Assembly: GCF_014637405.1 (NCBI RefSeq)
Contig: NZ_BMEY01000026.1
Location: 1-43,724, forward strand
Direction: 5' to 3'
DNA from: Ornithinibacillus halotolerans
GTDB taxonomy: Bacteria > Bacillota > Bacilli > Bacillales > Amphibacillaceae
DNA length: 43,724 bases
Shown: in pieces, positions 1 to 8,025 of the stretch
Position numbering within the stretch: position 1 is the first letter of the stretch
Layout: each line of letters begins with the position of its first letter
Program-made: the position numbers and the translations under genes
Notes under the pieces: model-generated
What the model was told of the DNA's origin: nothing
What the model saw: only the letters and a program-made list of their open reading frames with translations
Databases searched by the model: none

Positions 1-7
1 AAATTAG

Positions 8-95
8 AAACCATCGTTTTCATCTCTCCTTTGGGATAAGTAAATGGAAGTTCTGTGATAGGTATTTCCATTTTACTAGAAACGATGGTTTTTTT
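8..95. terminator. Nested inverted repeat, possible terminator
   Basis: The outer arms at 8-19 (AAACCATCGTTT) and 80-91 (AAACGATGGTTT) are perfectly complementary. Inner arms AAATGGAA (42-49) and TTCCATTT (66-73) form a second stem. Seven or more T residues follow the outer arm on the plus strand, so it can act as an intrinsic terminator for a plus-strand gene lying before the window. The long, nested shape is unusual for a simple terminator, so a structured RNA or small repeat element is also possible. Confidence 0.5.
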
Positions 96-134
96 GTATT
101 TAATGACTATTTACTATACTAGGCACCCATAATA

Positions 135-998
135 TTATTTCTTTATAAACATTTGTGTTGCGTAATGACCTTGTGATACATGTCCTACGCCAATATGTGT
201 GAACTTTTCATTTAATATATTCGCTCGGTGCCCTGGGCTGTTCATCCAACCATTCACTACCGCTTCTGGTGTCGAATATCCATACGCAATATTCTCACCT
301 GCAGCAGTATAACTTACTCCAAACTGCGACATCATATCGAATGGTGAACCATAAGTTGGGCTTTGGTGATCAAAATAACCAACATCGACCATATCCTTCG
401 ACTTATACCATGCCACTTCGCTTAATTTTGCATCAATCTTTAGTTCTGGTAACCCGTTATTTACTCTCTCGATATTCGTTAACCGAACAACTTCCCGTTC
501 ATAGGCACTAACACCTGGATAGCCTTTAGCATTTTGTTTCGGCTTTGTCGCTACTTTTTCCTTCTTATCCTCAGTCACGGAAGCCTTAGGTTTACTATTA
601 TTCTCTTGCTTCTTTTGTACAACCGTCTTTTGTTCTTCTTCTTTCACCTTTGCTTCAGCTTCAGCTTCAGCTTCCGCAATCCTACGTTTCTCCGCTTCTT
701 TCGCTAATCGCTCTTGCTCTTCTTTTTCCTTAGCGATCCTTTCCTGTTCCCGCTTTTCTTCCTCTAGTCTTTGTCGCTCTTTTTTTTCTTTTCTTTTTTG
801 CTCTTCTATATCTTGTAACACTTTCAAGTCTTTCGTGTCTTTATCCCATTCCTGTTGTTGTAAATCTTTCAAACTATGCTGGGAAACTAGTATTTCCTCT
901 TTTGAAAGAATTTCTTTTCCAGTAAAAGAAAATACTAAAATGATAGCTACAGTAACTACTGCACTAAACATTACCAATCTAGTAGAAAGTTTCATCAT
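135..998 (-). CDS. CAP-domain (SCP/PR-1, YkwD-like) secreted protein with coiled-coil stalk
   Basis: This 287-residue protein has an N-terminal hydrophobic segment (about residues 5-25) that is a signal anchor or signal peptide. A long charged Glu/Lys/Arg coiled coil with an Ala-Glu repeat follows (about 45-130), then a Lys-rich linker. The last ~125 residues are a CAP domain, with GENIAYGYSTPEAVV, NGWMNSPGHRANIL and HIGVGH motifs as in Bacillus YkwD. The start ATGATG at 998/995 follows AGAGGTAA, so the longer open frame beginning at 1031 is not needed. Such proteins are surface-attached or secreted and their biochemical role is mostly unsettled. The gene stands alone, convergent with nothing in the window. 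Confidence 0.85.
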   Translation of the reverse strand: MMKLSTRLVMFSAVVTVAIILVFSFTGKEILSKEEILVSQHSLKDLQQQEWDKDTKDLKVLQDIEEQKRKEKKERQRLEEEKREQERIAKEKEEQERLAKEAEKRRIAEAEAEAEAKVKEEEQKTVVQKKQENNSKPKASVTEDKKEKVATKPKQNAKGYPGVSAYEREVVRLTNIERVNNGLPELKIDAKLSEVAWYKSKDMVDVGYFDHQSPTYGSPFDMMSQFGVSYTAAGENIAYGYSTPEAVVNGWMNSPGHRANILNEKFTHIGVGHVSQGHYATQMFIKK

Positions 999-1146
999 AA
1001 TTACCTCTTTTATAACAAAATTTGAGTCCATTATATCATAGAAGCTAGATTAATAGAGGTAATCGTCGAAATTTGTAATGATAGAGTAATATTCCGGCTA
1101 TTAGTTGAAATAATTGTAATATCCTGCTAAAAACCCAATCAAAAAA

Positions 1147-1181
1147 AGACGACTCGAATGCTAAACGCACCAGAACCGTCT
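1147..1181 (-). terminator. Intrinsic terminator of the CPBP protease gene
   Basis: Arms at 1147-1160 and 1168-1181 pair over 14 positions with several G-U pairs and a few mismatches. On the minus strand the stem is followed by a run of seven T, directly downstream of the gene ending at 1193. Confidence 0.65.
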
Positions 1182-1192
1182 GAAACTTATTT

Positions 1193-2008
1193 TTATAACG
1201 CCTCTTTATTTCCCCACTTAAAATTCGTAAACATAAACGACAACACAATCGCTCCAATAGTACTTGGTAGTAAAATAAATGCAATAAATTGTAATGTGAA
1301 CATATTACTTACTTCAAACAGACCATGAACAGGCCCCAGAATTTGTGTAGCGGTCATAATCGCAACATGAAACCCAATCGATGTCCACACACTTCCTGAA
1401 ATCGCTCGAAATATACCTAAAATAATCGCAAAACCAGGTATGAATTGAATCTGTTCCATCGAATACATTGCTCCGATCAAGTAAGCAAATAAAGAAAAGA
1501 GCAATGTCTGTATGATAATGGTAGCCCAATGTGGAAATACGACATTTAAGTATTGATAAATATACCCTCTAAAAATAAATTCTTCTGGTAAAGCTTCCAT
1601 AAAAAATACCGTAACAAACAATAATAAGATGCTCCATAACAAAGTATCGATATTAGAATTCAGTTTTAAGTCTACCCAACCTAACGAAATACAAATTACT
1701 AAACCAATAGCCGCTGGAACTATCCATAGAAAGAGTCCAAGAAGAAACGATTTTACATTCTGTTTAAGTGTTCCTTGCCCAAGTTGATTCCAGCTGAACC
1801 TATCATACTTAAGCATTGCGAATAAAAGTATAAACGTCAAAACGCTCGTAATTACCGCAATTAACAAATGACTAAATTGGCTATGTTCATCCTCCCAAAA
1901 TAAATCGGTTAGAAATAAAACAAATCTCAAAATAGCTACGCCAGCTATTAACACGATAAAGACCCTTAGAACTAAATCCTTAAGATTAAATGGTGCTCTT
2001 TCCCCCAT
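1193..2008 (-). CDS. CPBP family intramembrane metalloprotease
   Basis: A 271-residue polytopic membrane protein with about seven hydrophobic segments. The first CPBP (Abi/CAAX protease-like) motif, EEFIFRG, lies near residue 140, with the paired Glu and Arg of the metal site. A second His-containing motif, TSIGFHVAIM, lies further on. Family members cleave within membranes or act in bacteriocin self-immunity; the substrate here is unknown. The ATG at 2008 is preceded by GGAG with 9-nt spacing. An in-frame TTG six codons upstream lacks a ribosome site. It is a single gene with its own terminator. Confidence 0.82.
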   Translation of the reverse strand: MGERAPFNLKDLVLRVFIVLIAGVAILRFVLFLTDLFWEDEHSQFSHLLIAVITSVLTFILLFAMLKYDRFSWNQLGQGTLKQNVKSFLLGLFLWIVPAAIGLVICISLGWVDLKLNSNIDTLLWSILLLFVTVFFMEALPEEFIFRGYIYQYLNVVFPHWATIIIQTLLFSLFAYLIGAMYSMEQIQFIPGFAIILGIFRAISGSVWTSIGFHVAIMTATQILGPVHGLFEVSNMFTLQFIAFILLPSTIGAIVLSFMFTNFKWGNKEAL

Positions 2009-2128
2009 AAAATAACACTCCAAACATTAGAATAATTTACATAAGTAGTATATTCCAATCTTACTTACCTTAAGCCTGTAAGCACAAGAAAGAGCTCCAC
2101 TTTCTTCTTACTAACTCGATAAAAAACT

Positions 2129-2155
2129 AAAACCCAAAAGTATCCTCTGGGTTTT
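2129..2155 (-). terminator. Intrinsic terminator of the phn operon
   Basis: AAAACCCA (2129-2136) pairs with TGGGTTTT (2148-2155). On the minus strand the stem is followed by a T-rich tail, 20 nt after the last phnE stop. Confidence 0.75.
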
Positions 2156-2172
2156 AAAATATTATTAATCTT

Positions 2173-2979
2173 TTACCCTCTCACCAATTTCCCCCTAATC
2201 CGATTAGATCCTAACTCCACAACTAAAATAAGAACTACTAATCCGATTAAAATTGCGCCAACTTCATTCCAACGGTAAGCACTCATTGCGAAGATAAGAG
2301 GTGCTCCAATTCCACCGGCTCCAACTAACCCAAGCACGGATGCTTCTCGTAAATTCATATCGAAGCGGTAAATAATAATCGAAAGAAACATTGAAAACAA
2401 CTGTGGAATGATGCCATATCTAATTTTTTCAAACGTCGTACAACCTATAGAGGTCATCGATTCTAATATACTAGTATCCAAATCTTCAATCGCATCAACG
2501 AATAGTTTCGCTAACATCCCAATAGATATTAAAGCAATCGTTAATACCCCAGCAAATGGCCCCTGACCTGTCACGCGAATGAACATTAGCCCATATACTA
2601 ACGCAGGCACTGTTCGGATAAATATTAACAACAATCTAGTTAGCCATGCTATCGGAGATGGTACTACATTGGATGCGGATAAAAATGCTAATGGTACAGC
2701 TAAAATTGCACCAATTACTGTACCTAATATCGCAATAGCAATCGTTTCTAGCAATAAATACGGAACCCCTTGAGTTGTAAATGTCAATAACAATTCCAAA
2801 TCCGGTGTGAAAATTCCAGCAATAATCGTGCTAGCTATTTCCCAGCCGCTACTCTCTACATTTTGTAAATTTACCGCTGTAAACGACCAGATAAATAATA
2901 GTAACAAAATGATCGTGATGAAAGTGAAATAGCGTTTATGATTAGGTGATGCATATAATTGTCTTTCGATTGTACCCAT
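2173..2979 (-). CDS. phnE: Phosphonate-type ABC transporter permease PhnE (second copy)
   Basis: A 268-residue inner-membrane permease with about six transmembrane segments. The family EAA-type cytoplasmic loop is present (SMTSIGCTTFEKIRYGIIPQ), as is the C-terminal VGAGGIGAPL motif typical of PhnE. It should pair with the other PhnE at 2995-3810 to form a heterodimeric channel driven by PhnC. The ATG at 2979 follows GGGGAAAGGTG; the in-frame GTG two codons earlier is inside the ribosome site. It is the last gene of a four-gene operon, 15 nt after the previous stop and followed by a terminator. Confidence 0.92.
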   Translation of the reverse strand: MGTIERQLYASPNHKRYFTFITIILLLLFIWSFTAVNLQNVESSGWEIASTIIAGIFTPDLELLLTFTTQGVPYLLLETIAIAILGTVIGAILAVPLAFLSASNVVPSPIAWLTRLLLIFIRTVPALVYGLMFIRVTGQGPFAGVLTIALISIGMLAKLFVDAIEDLDTSILESMTSIGCTTFEKIRYGIIPQLFSMFLSIIIYRFDMNLREASVLGLVGAGGIGAPLIFAMSAYRWNEVGAILIGLVVLILVVELGSNRIRGKLVRG

Positions 2980-2994
2980 GTTCACCTTTCCCCT

Positions 2995-3810
2995 TTAAAT
3001 CAACCTTTTTCTAAAATGTTCACTGATTCGTTCAATAAAAAATACGGTAATAACTAACATGAAGAGAATCATGCCAACACTCGGATAGTCTCGCCAGCCT
3101 AACCCTTCATTTAACAACAACCCTATTCCACCTGCACCAACATACCCTAATATAGCAGCATAACGAACATTTCCTTCAAAACAGAATAGAGCTGTCGATA
3201 AGAAATTCGGTGATACTTGTGGAAAAATAGCATAGCGGAATGCTTGCATGCGGTTCATACCAAGTGATTCCATCGCTTCAAACGAACCCATCTCCACATT
3301 TTCTATTTGTTCATATAACAGTTTTCCAACATAAGCTAATGTAAAAATAAAGATTGCGACAGTACCTGCCAATGTACCTAACCCAAAAATAAACGTCGCA
3401 ATTAGTGCTGTGACTAAAGTTGGCAACGTTCGTAATAGACTAAGAAAAACTTTAGTACCGGAAACCAGTGCTCTATTTTTCACTACATTGGAAGAAGCTA
3501 GGTAAGCGACAGGAATCGCAACGACGGAACCAAGCACAGACCCGAGCAATGACATTTTTATCGTGTCAATTAACGGTTGCCAAATATGCGGAAAATAATC
3601 CCACTGTGGCGGAATCATTTCAAAAACTATAAAGAAAAATTCCTTCCATCTGTCCAGTAGAACGGATAATTCGAAATCCGTAAATTGGATGGAATAATAT
3701 AATGCAAGAAAAAGTAAAACCAACACAATTGGCATACGTGACCTTTTCTGTTCGACTACTTTTCCATTTGGTAAAGCAATACGTTTAGGAGGGAAGATTT
3801 TATCATACAT
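2995..3810 (-). CDS. phnE: Phosphonate-type ABC transporter permease PhnE (first copy)
   Basis: A 271-residue permease with an N-terminal segment near residue 30 and five further membrane spans. The coupling loop SLGMNRMQAFRYAIFPQ and the C-terminal VGAGGIGLLL motif are present. The start is placed at the ATG overlapping the phnC stop by 8 nt, after GAAGGGGAAC; this overlap implies translational coupling. The open frame runs on upstream through phnC but has no other ribosome site. With phnC, phnD and the second phnE it forms a complete importer for phosphonate, phosphite or related anions. No C-P lyase or phosphonatase gene is in the window, so the substrate is not fixed. Confidence 0.92.
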   Translation of the reverse strand: MYDKIFPPKRIALPNGKVVEQKRSRMPIVLVLLFLALYYSIQFTDFELSVLLDRWKEFFFIVFEMIPPQWDYFPHIWQPLIDTIKMSLLGSVLGSVVAIPVAYLASSNVVKNRALVSGTKVFLSLLRTLPTLVTALIATFIFGLGTLAGTVAIFIFTLAYVGKLLYEQIENVEMGSFEAMESLGMNRMQAFRYAIFPQVSPNFLSTALFCFEGNVRYAAILGYVGAGGIGLLLNEGLGWRDYPSVGMILFMLVITVFFIERISEHFRKRLI

Positions 3811-4582
3811 AAGCTTGTTCCCCTTCGACTGCCTGCTGTACTTCTCTTTCACCCTTATAAATGTAATCCAGTACCTCTTGTGTCACTGCCTCCGTCTTTC
3901 CATCAAAAACGATTTTCCCATCTCGTACACCAATAATTCTCTCTGCATATTGTAAAGCCATCTCTACATGGTGAATATTCATAATAACGGAGATTTTTAA
4001 TTCTTCGTTAATCCGTTGAAAATCATCCATTACCTGCTTGGCCGTTACCGGATCAAGAGACGCAATTGGCTCATCTGCCAAAATAATATCTGGCTGTTGT
4101 GCTAGAGTTCGCGCTAAGGCGACCCGCTGTTGTTGACCACCAGATAATTGATCGACACGGACATAAGCTTTATCTAAAATCCCTACTTGGTCTAATGCAG
4201 TTAGCGCCTCTATTTTATGTTCTTTAGAGAAAATCCCCGTTACTTTCCTCCAAAAAGGAAGATCTGGTACGAAGGAAACAAGGACATTTTTTAAAACTGA
4301 GGTCCGTGTAACAAGGTTAAACGACTGAAAAATCATCCCAATTCGTTTCCTGAATGTTCGAATCTGCTTCCCTTTTAATGTATTAACTTCAACGCCATCT
4401 ACGATTAGTTTTCCACTTGTTATATCATGCATCCGATTAATACAACGAATTAATGTCGATTTACCTGCTCCAGATAAACCAATAACCGCCACAAATTCGC
4501 CCTTGTCAATCTTAACATTCACATCTTGTAATGCTTTTACTTTATTTGAATAAATTTTTTCTACATGGATAAACTCAATCAT
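3803..4582 (-). CDS. phnC: Phosphonate-type ABC transporter ATP-binding protein PhnC
   Basis: A 259-residue cytoplasmic ATPase. Walker A is GLSGAGKST at residues 35-43, the Q-loop is in MIFQSFNL near 84-91, the signature is LSGGQQQR at 146-153, Walker B ends in ILADEP with Asp170, and the switch His is in NIHHVEMA. The mix of length, insertion after the Q-loop (SFVPDLPFWRKV) and partner genes fits PhnC rather than amino-acid importers. The ribosome site GGGATG precedes ATG at 4582. It is separated from phnD by a strong hairpin, and its end overlaps the first phnE. Confidence 0.94.
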   Translation of the reverse strand: MIEFIHVEKIYSNKVKALQDVNVKIDKGEFVAVIGLSGAGKSTLIRCINRMHDITSGKLIVDGVEVNTLKGKQIRTFRKRIGMIFQSFNLVTRTSVLKNVLVSFVPDLPFWRKVTGIFSKEHKIEALTALDQVGILDKAYVRVDQLSGGQQQRVALARTLAQQPDIILADEPIASLDPVTAKQVMDDFQRINEELKISVIMNIHHVEMALQYAERIIGVRDGKIVFDGKTEAVTQEVLDYIYKGEREVQQAVEGEQAYV

Positions 4583-4602
4583 CTATCATCCCAACCTTAT
4601 TA

Positions 4603-4677
4603 AAAATGAGGCTAATCTCAAAAGGATGCCTCCCTAATGGAAGGGGCCAAACCCTTTTCTTGAGACAGCCTCATATA
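4603..4677 (-). terminator. Hairpin between phnD and phnC, likely attenuator
   Basis: On the minus strand TGAGGCTGTCTCAAGAAAAGG pairs with CCTTTTGAGATTAGCCTCA in three blocks separated by small bulges, followed by five T. It lies just after the binding-protein gene and before the ATPase gene. In this position it would stop part of the transcripts, giving more PhnD than transporter. Confidence 0.7.
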
Positions 4678-4696
4678 TTTGTTTGATTCAAACAGT

Positions 4697-5785
4697 CTAT
4701 TGTAGACTTTTTACAATTTCTTGCGCTTTGCGTTCATTATCATAATCCTCCGATGAAGCTGGTTGGTAGCCTTCATGATTGTAAATAGAAATGACTTCTT
4801 TTCCAGCATCTGTTTCTGCAATATTCATAAATGCAGTTTGGATAGCGGATTTTAAATCTTCGTCCATTATCTTAGAGTTTTTACTTACACTGATCGTGTC
4901 GTTATAAATGCCAGGAGTCACGCCAATGACATTCGTATCCTCCCAAATCGTCCCATCACCGTTCCAAGCATCTGCATTATCACGACGAGCATCTGCATAT
5001 GTAACTAATACATCAATTTGACCAACAGCTAAGCGAGCAAAAGCACTCCCATATGAATCGGTTTGAACAACGTTATCAAGATCTGTAATTGTTTTATCAA
5101 AATTATCACTTAGCCAAATTGCTGGATAAATATATCCTGCCGGAGAAGAGGACGACATTACAGCCCATGATGCACTATTTACATCATCCCACGTTAATTC
5201 TTCCCCATTGTTAACTTTATCCGCTAATGCTTGTCCTATTTCAGATGGACCAGCAATTACTAATGCACGATAATAAGTCACTTGATTATCGGATGCTTCT
5301 GTTGGCTTATTATCATTCCAATATTTTGCATCGTCAGAATCATTGCTTAAACCTGCACGAGTCGCTGTTAACACAACTTCTGCACCGTCATCATATAATA
5401 CGTATGTACCACCTGGGATAAGCCCAATATCAATCGTCCCTGCTGAAAGCCCTTCTCCAACTGCTTCATAGTTTGTACCTACTGTAATATCTACTTCTTC
5501 CACATCATATCCTAATGTTGCTAATTCATCTGTTAGCAATTCTTTCAAAGGTTCTGTAGCTGTAATAATCTCATCTGGCTCTCTTGATGGAACGAAGCCA
5601 ATAGATAATGATTCAATTACTTGATTGCTAGATTCCGAATTATTATCGTTATTATTATTTGCAGCTGTTTCAGTAGAATTATTTTCATTCTTTTCCTTCG
5701 ATTCCTTGTCATCGCTAGAATCACCACAAGCTGCCAAAGCGACAATAAATAATACCATTACTAGTGACAATAATACTTTTTTCAA
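4697..5785 (-). CDS. phnD: Phosphonate-type ABC transporter substrate-binding lipoprotein PhnD
   Basis: A 362-residue type 2 periplasmic-binding-fold lipoprotein. A short signal peptide (KKVLLS start, hydrophobic core) ends in the lipobox LAAC near residue 20. A Ser/Asn/Asp/Glu-rich linker follows, then the PhnD fold opening SIGFVPSREP and later SSSSPAGYIYPAIWL and DVLVTYADARRDN. The start is a TTG at 5785 with AAGGAGGA eight bases upstream; in-frame ATGs further upstream have no such site. It is the first gene of the phn operon and is preceded by a Pho-box-like repeat. It binds the anion outside the membrane and delivers it to the PhnE pair. Confidence 0.93.
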   Translation of the reverse strand: MKKVLLSLVMVLFIVALAACGDSSDDKESKEKNENNSTETAANNNNDNNSESSNQVIESLSIGFVPSREPDEIITATEPLKELLTDELATLGYDVEEVDITVGTNYEAVGEGLSAGTIDIGLIPGGTYVLYDDGAEVVLTATRAGLSNDSDDAKYWNDNKPTEASDNQVTYYRALVIAGPSEIGQALADKVNNGEELTWDDVNSASWAVMSSSSPAGYIYPAIWLSDNFDKTITDLDNVVQTDSYGSAFARLAVGQIDVLVTYADARRDNADAWNGDGTIWEDTNVIGVTPGIYNDTISVSKNSKIMDEDLKSAIQTAFMNIAETDAGKEVISIYNHEGYQPASSEDYDNERKAQEIVKSLQ

Positions 5786-5838
5786 TTCGTATTCCTCCTT
5801 ATGTAATGATTGTGACACCATCAATCATACTGTTGGAA

Positions 5839-5866
5839 TATTAAGGAAGTATTAATAGTTTGTAAA
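5839..5866 (-). promoter_or_regulatory. Pho-box-like direct repeat upstream of phnD
   Basis: On the minus strand three hexamers TTTACA, TTAATA and TTAATA lie exactly 11 nt apart (plus-strand 5861-5866, 5850-5855, 5839-5844). This matches the Bacillus PhoP box, TT(A/C/T)A(C/T)A repeated at about 11-nt steps. They lie 54-81 nt upstream of the phnD start. Phosphate-starvation control is the natural reading but is inferred from spacing only. Confidence 0.55.
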
Positions 5867-5952
5867 ATGATGGAAAAGGTCAGGTCTATTTTCATACTTA
5901 GTAGAATAATATATGCTAAACTTAACTTATAAGAGGAAAAAGGAGAATTCAC

Positions 5953-6279
5953 ATGAAACTAGTTGTCGCCATTGTTCAAGATCAAGATAGCCAAGCATTG
6001 ATGAAAGTTCTTAACAAACATAATGTCCGTGCAACTAAATTATCTAGTACAGGTGGATTTTTACGTACCGGGAACACCACGTTTTTAATTGGAACAGAAG
6101 ATAATCGGGTACTCGAGGTATTACGATTAATAGAAAAAACAGGAAAACAACGTGAGAAAGAAATCCCACCAATCTCCCCATTAGGAGGAAGCACAGAAGA
6201 CTTTCTACCAGGTTATCGCGCACTAGTAGGAGGAGCAACCGTATTCGTCTTACCAATCGAACAATTTCATAGATTTTAA
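5953..6279 (+). CDS. darA: DarA/PstA-type cyclic-di-AMP receptor (DUF970, YaaQ-like)
   Basis: The 108-residue protein matches the PII-like c-di-AMP receptor family nearly end to end. It opens MKLVVAIVQDQDSQ, carries TKLSSTGGFLRTGNTTFLIG at about 28-47 and ends GGATVFVLPIEQF. The family usually has 109 residues and works as a trimer that binds c-di-AMP at subunit interfaces. In Bacillus darA lies between tmk and holB. Here it is a single gene with a GGAGAA ribosome site, divergent from phnD and followed by a repeat hairpin, so it may be a second paralog. Its downstream partner is unknown. Confidence 0.88.
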   Translation: MKLVVAIVQDQDSQALMKVLNKHNVRATKLSSTGGFLRTGNTTFLIGTEDNRVLEVLRLIEKTGKQREKEIPPISPLGGSTEDFLPGYRALVGGATVFVLPIEQFHRF

Positions 6280-6284
6280 AAAAA

Positions 6285-6349
6285 TTGGTGCCTGACACCT
6301 CCCGAAATTTGTCGAACTCTGGCAATATTCGGGTGGTGTCAGGCACCAA
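6285..6349. repeat. Long inverted repeat (GGTGCCTGACACC family), full copy
   Basis: TTGGTGCCTGACACC (6285-6299) pairs perfectly with GGTGTCAGGCACCAA (6335-6349). Inside it CCCGAA (6301-6306) pairs with TTCGGG (6328-6333), each pair of arms separated by a single T. The left half reappears at 21936-21970. It lies 5 nt after the darA stop and can act as a terminator in both directions, but its sequence marks it as an interspersed repeat. Confidence 0.8.
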
Positions 6350-6352
6350 AGT

Positions 6353-6762
6353 TTATCTTTCCAATAGTATATACTCTTTCGTTTTTTCAATTGGTATATC
6401 ATGCCTACTAGCAAATTCTATCTATGGGAGTTGAAATTTACGATACGAAAATTAAACCCTTTATAATTTTTCACTATCACACATCGATGCCATCAACCAA
6501 CTCGTTTATATTTTAACATCTCAATTTGTTCATGACTAACAGTCTTCTTATATATAGTTAGCGTAAGTACTTGTATTTGAAATGTTAAAAATCCATCTGT
6601 AATTACTACTGTAAATACCATAAAAATAGTTAAAAATACAAATATCGCAAGTGGAATAAGGTAATAGAGCATCCAAATTTCAGTAACAGTAAACATAATG
6701 AACAATATTAACAATAAACTAGTAACTTGTAGCCATCTATTGGTCGTTGCTTTATATTTCAA
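6353..6762 (-). pseudogene. Broken gene for a small membrane protein
   Basis: The first 89 codons (6762 to 6496) encode two adjacent hydrophobic segments and a soluble start, from a TTG with AGGGGGT five bases upstream. They end at an in-frame TGA (6493-6495). Reading through that stop continues sensibly (CVIVKNYKGFNFRIVNFNS), and after a further shift or small deletion another frame gives IEFASRHDIPIEKTKEYILLER and a TAA at 6353-6355. Continuous protein-like sequence across both breaks suggests an intact ancestor of about 135-140 residues, possibly a membrane-anchored PH-like protein. The 89-residue product might still be made. Confidence 0.65.
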
Positions 6763-6789
6763 TACAACACCCCCTAGGAATATGAGAGC

Positions 6790-6921
6790 TTATTTCTCTT
6801 TTAACTGTTTTAGCAAATCTATTATTTCTGAATTTTGTTCGCTCATTTTTTTTAGAGTCACTTCGATGGATATTCCAGTAATAATGAGTACAATTATCCC
6901 TAATAAAATAATGATTTCCAA
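6790..6921 (-). CDS. 43-residue single-span membrane micropeptide
   Basis: This small frame starts at TTG (6921) with GGAG five bases upstream and ends at TAA (6790-6792). Residues 3-19 are a hydrophobic span (IIILLGIIVLIITGISI). The rest is a short amphipathic helix ending EQNSEIIDLLKQLKEK. The protein at 12253-12384 has the same length and aligns without gaps, sharing EQNxxIIxLLxxxKxK, which supports both as real genes. It lies between two minus-strand genes. The function is unknown. Confidence 0.65.
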   Translation of the reverse strand: MEIIILLGIIVLIITGISIEVTLKKMSEQNSEIIDLLKQLKEK

Positions 6922-6963
6922 AATATCTCCGGCTTCCCTTCTTTTAAGGATAAATTTGAACAA

Positions 6964-7482
6964 TTATCTCTTATAAACTTCGTCCACATTATCCCATACA
7001 TAAATTAATTCATTTACTGTTTTTCCACCAATATTGATCGGTACTTTTTCTACTAATTTCGCACCATAATTTTCATAAAAGTAACGACTCTTATTATCCT
7101 CTAAAACTTCTACAAAGATCTTCTCATAACCACATTGCTTAAAATGCCGAAATAGTTCTTTAAACAGCATCTTTCCAATTCCTTGTCCTTGATATTCTTC
7201 TAGTAAATAAATCGAAGTTAAATCACTAGCATTTTCCTCTTTATTCGTTTCTCTCTTCCAGCCATCTGCAAAGCCAACAATTTGGCCGTCATTATTCTCA
7301 GCTACAATAACATAATTATCTTCACGTTTAATATTGTTCCTCCACAATTCTGTTCGCCGTTCATAAGATAATTTATTTAAGAAGTCATCTGGGATAATGC
7401 CTTTATAAGTCGTTCTCCAACTATCAACATGAACCTTTGCAATACTTGGTGCATCATGTAAATCCGCTCTTCTTATGTTCAT
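6964..7482 (-). CDS. GNAT family N-acetyltransferase
   Basis: A 172-residue single-domain GNAT enzyme. The N-terminal segment MNIRRADLHDAPSIAKVHVDSWRT is typical of the family. The acetyl-CoA pyrophosphate loop lies in EEYQGQGIGKMLF (Q/RxxGxG/A), after the strand SIYLLEEY. The late NKSRYFYENYGAKLV motif is also present. The start is the ATG at 7482, five bases after GGGGTG; the GTG two codons upstream is inside that site. It acetylates an amino group from acetyl-CoA, with the substrate unknown. It is probably monocistronic. Confidence 0.86.
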   Translation of the reverse strand: MNIRRADLHDAPSIAKVHVDSWRTTYKGIIPDDFLNKLSYERRTELWRNNIKREDNYVIVAENNDGQIVGFADGWKRETNKEENASDLTSIYLLEEYQGQGIGKMLFKELFRHFKQCGYEKIFVEVLEDNKSRYFYENYGAKLVEKVPINIGGKTVNELIYVWDNVDEVYKR

Positions 7483-7540
7483 CTTCACACCCCATTACGT
7501 AGAAATACTCCTAATCTAGCATCTTTTCTTATCACCTATT

Positions 7541-7786
7541 TCACTTACTCACAAACAATGATTTAATAGATTCCTTATAATGATAATAAAAGAAGAAACA
7601 TGGAATAATAAATGAAATTAAACCTACTATATAAAGATTATAAATCACAAAGACCCAACCACCGAGAAGGTTCATTCCTGAGAATGTTAAAGAAGACCAT
7701 AAGTATTTTTTATCCTTTACTACTTTAAATACATAAAGGCTCATTACGATAGAAAATAAGGCAATTAATATTGAAATTAAAATCAC
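7541..7786 (-). CDS. Small membrane protein, unknown function
   Basis: An 81-residue protein with hydrophobic segments at about 2-22, 38-52 and 53-70, separated by a short charged loop (KVVKDKKYLW). The start is a GTG at 7786 with AGGTGGTG about six bases upstream. No family was recognised. It is on the minus strand, 58 nt upstream of the acetyltransferase gene, and could be cotranscribed with it. Confidence 0.65.
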   Translation of the reverse strand: MILISILIALFSIVMSLYVFKVVKDKKYLWSSLTFSGMNLLGGWVFVIYNLYIVGLISFIIPCFFFYYHYKESIKSLFVSK

Positions 7787-8025
7787 TATATTTCACCACC
7801 TAAAGAATTCTCTTATGCTTCCAATTTCTAAATTATTAGTACGTTTTCATACTAACACAATATTCCGACACTGTTATAAGTTTTTCCATAAGAAAAAGGA
7901 TCAATTACTGTCCCCTCTGTTAACTCGTAAACTTTTGTAACAACATTACAATTCGCTCACCAGACATTCAATCTAATACATAAGTACCAGATTTTTAGCA
8001 AACCTTAATAATTGAGGTGAACATG

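Noticed and set aside
1045-1284. 79-codon minus-strand frame overlapping the protease gene
   Set aside because: It is an out-of-frame shadow of the CPBP gene and crosses its terminator.
6698-6976. 92-codon plus-strand frame
   Set aside because: It is antisense to the broken membrane protein gene and the micropeptide, both of which have ribosome sites and natural composition.
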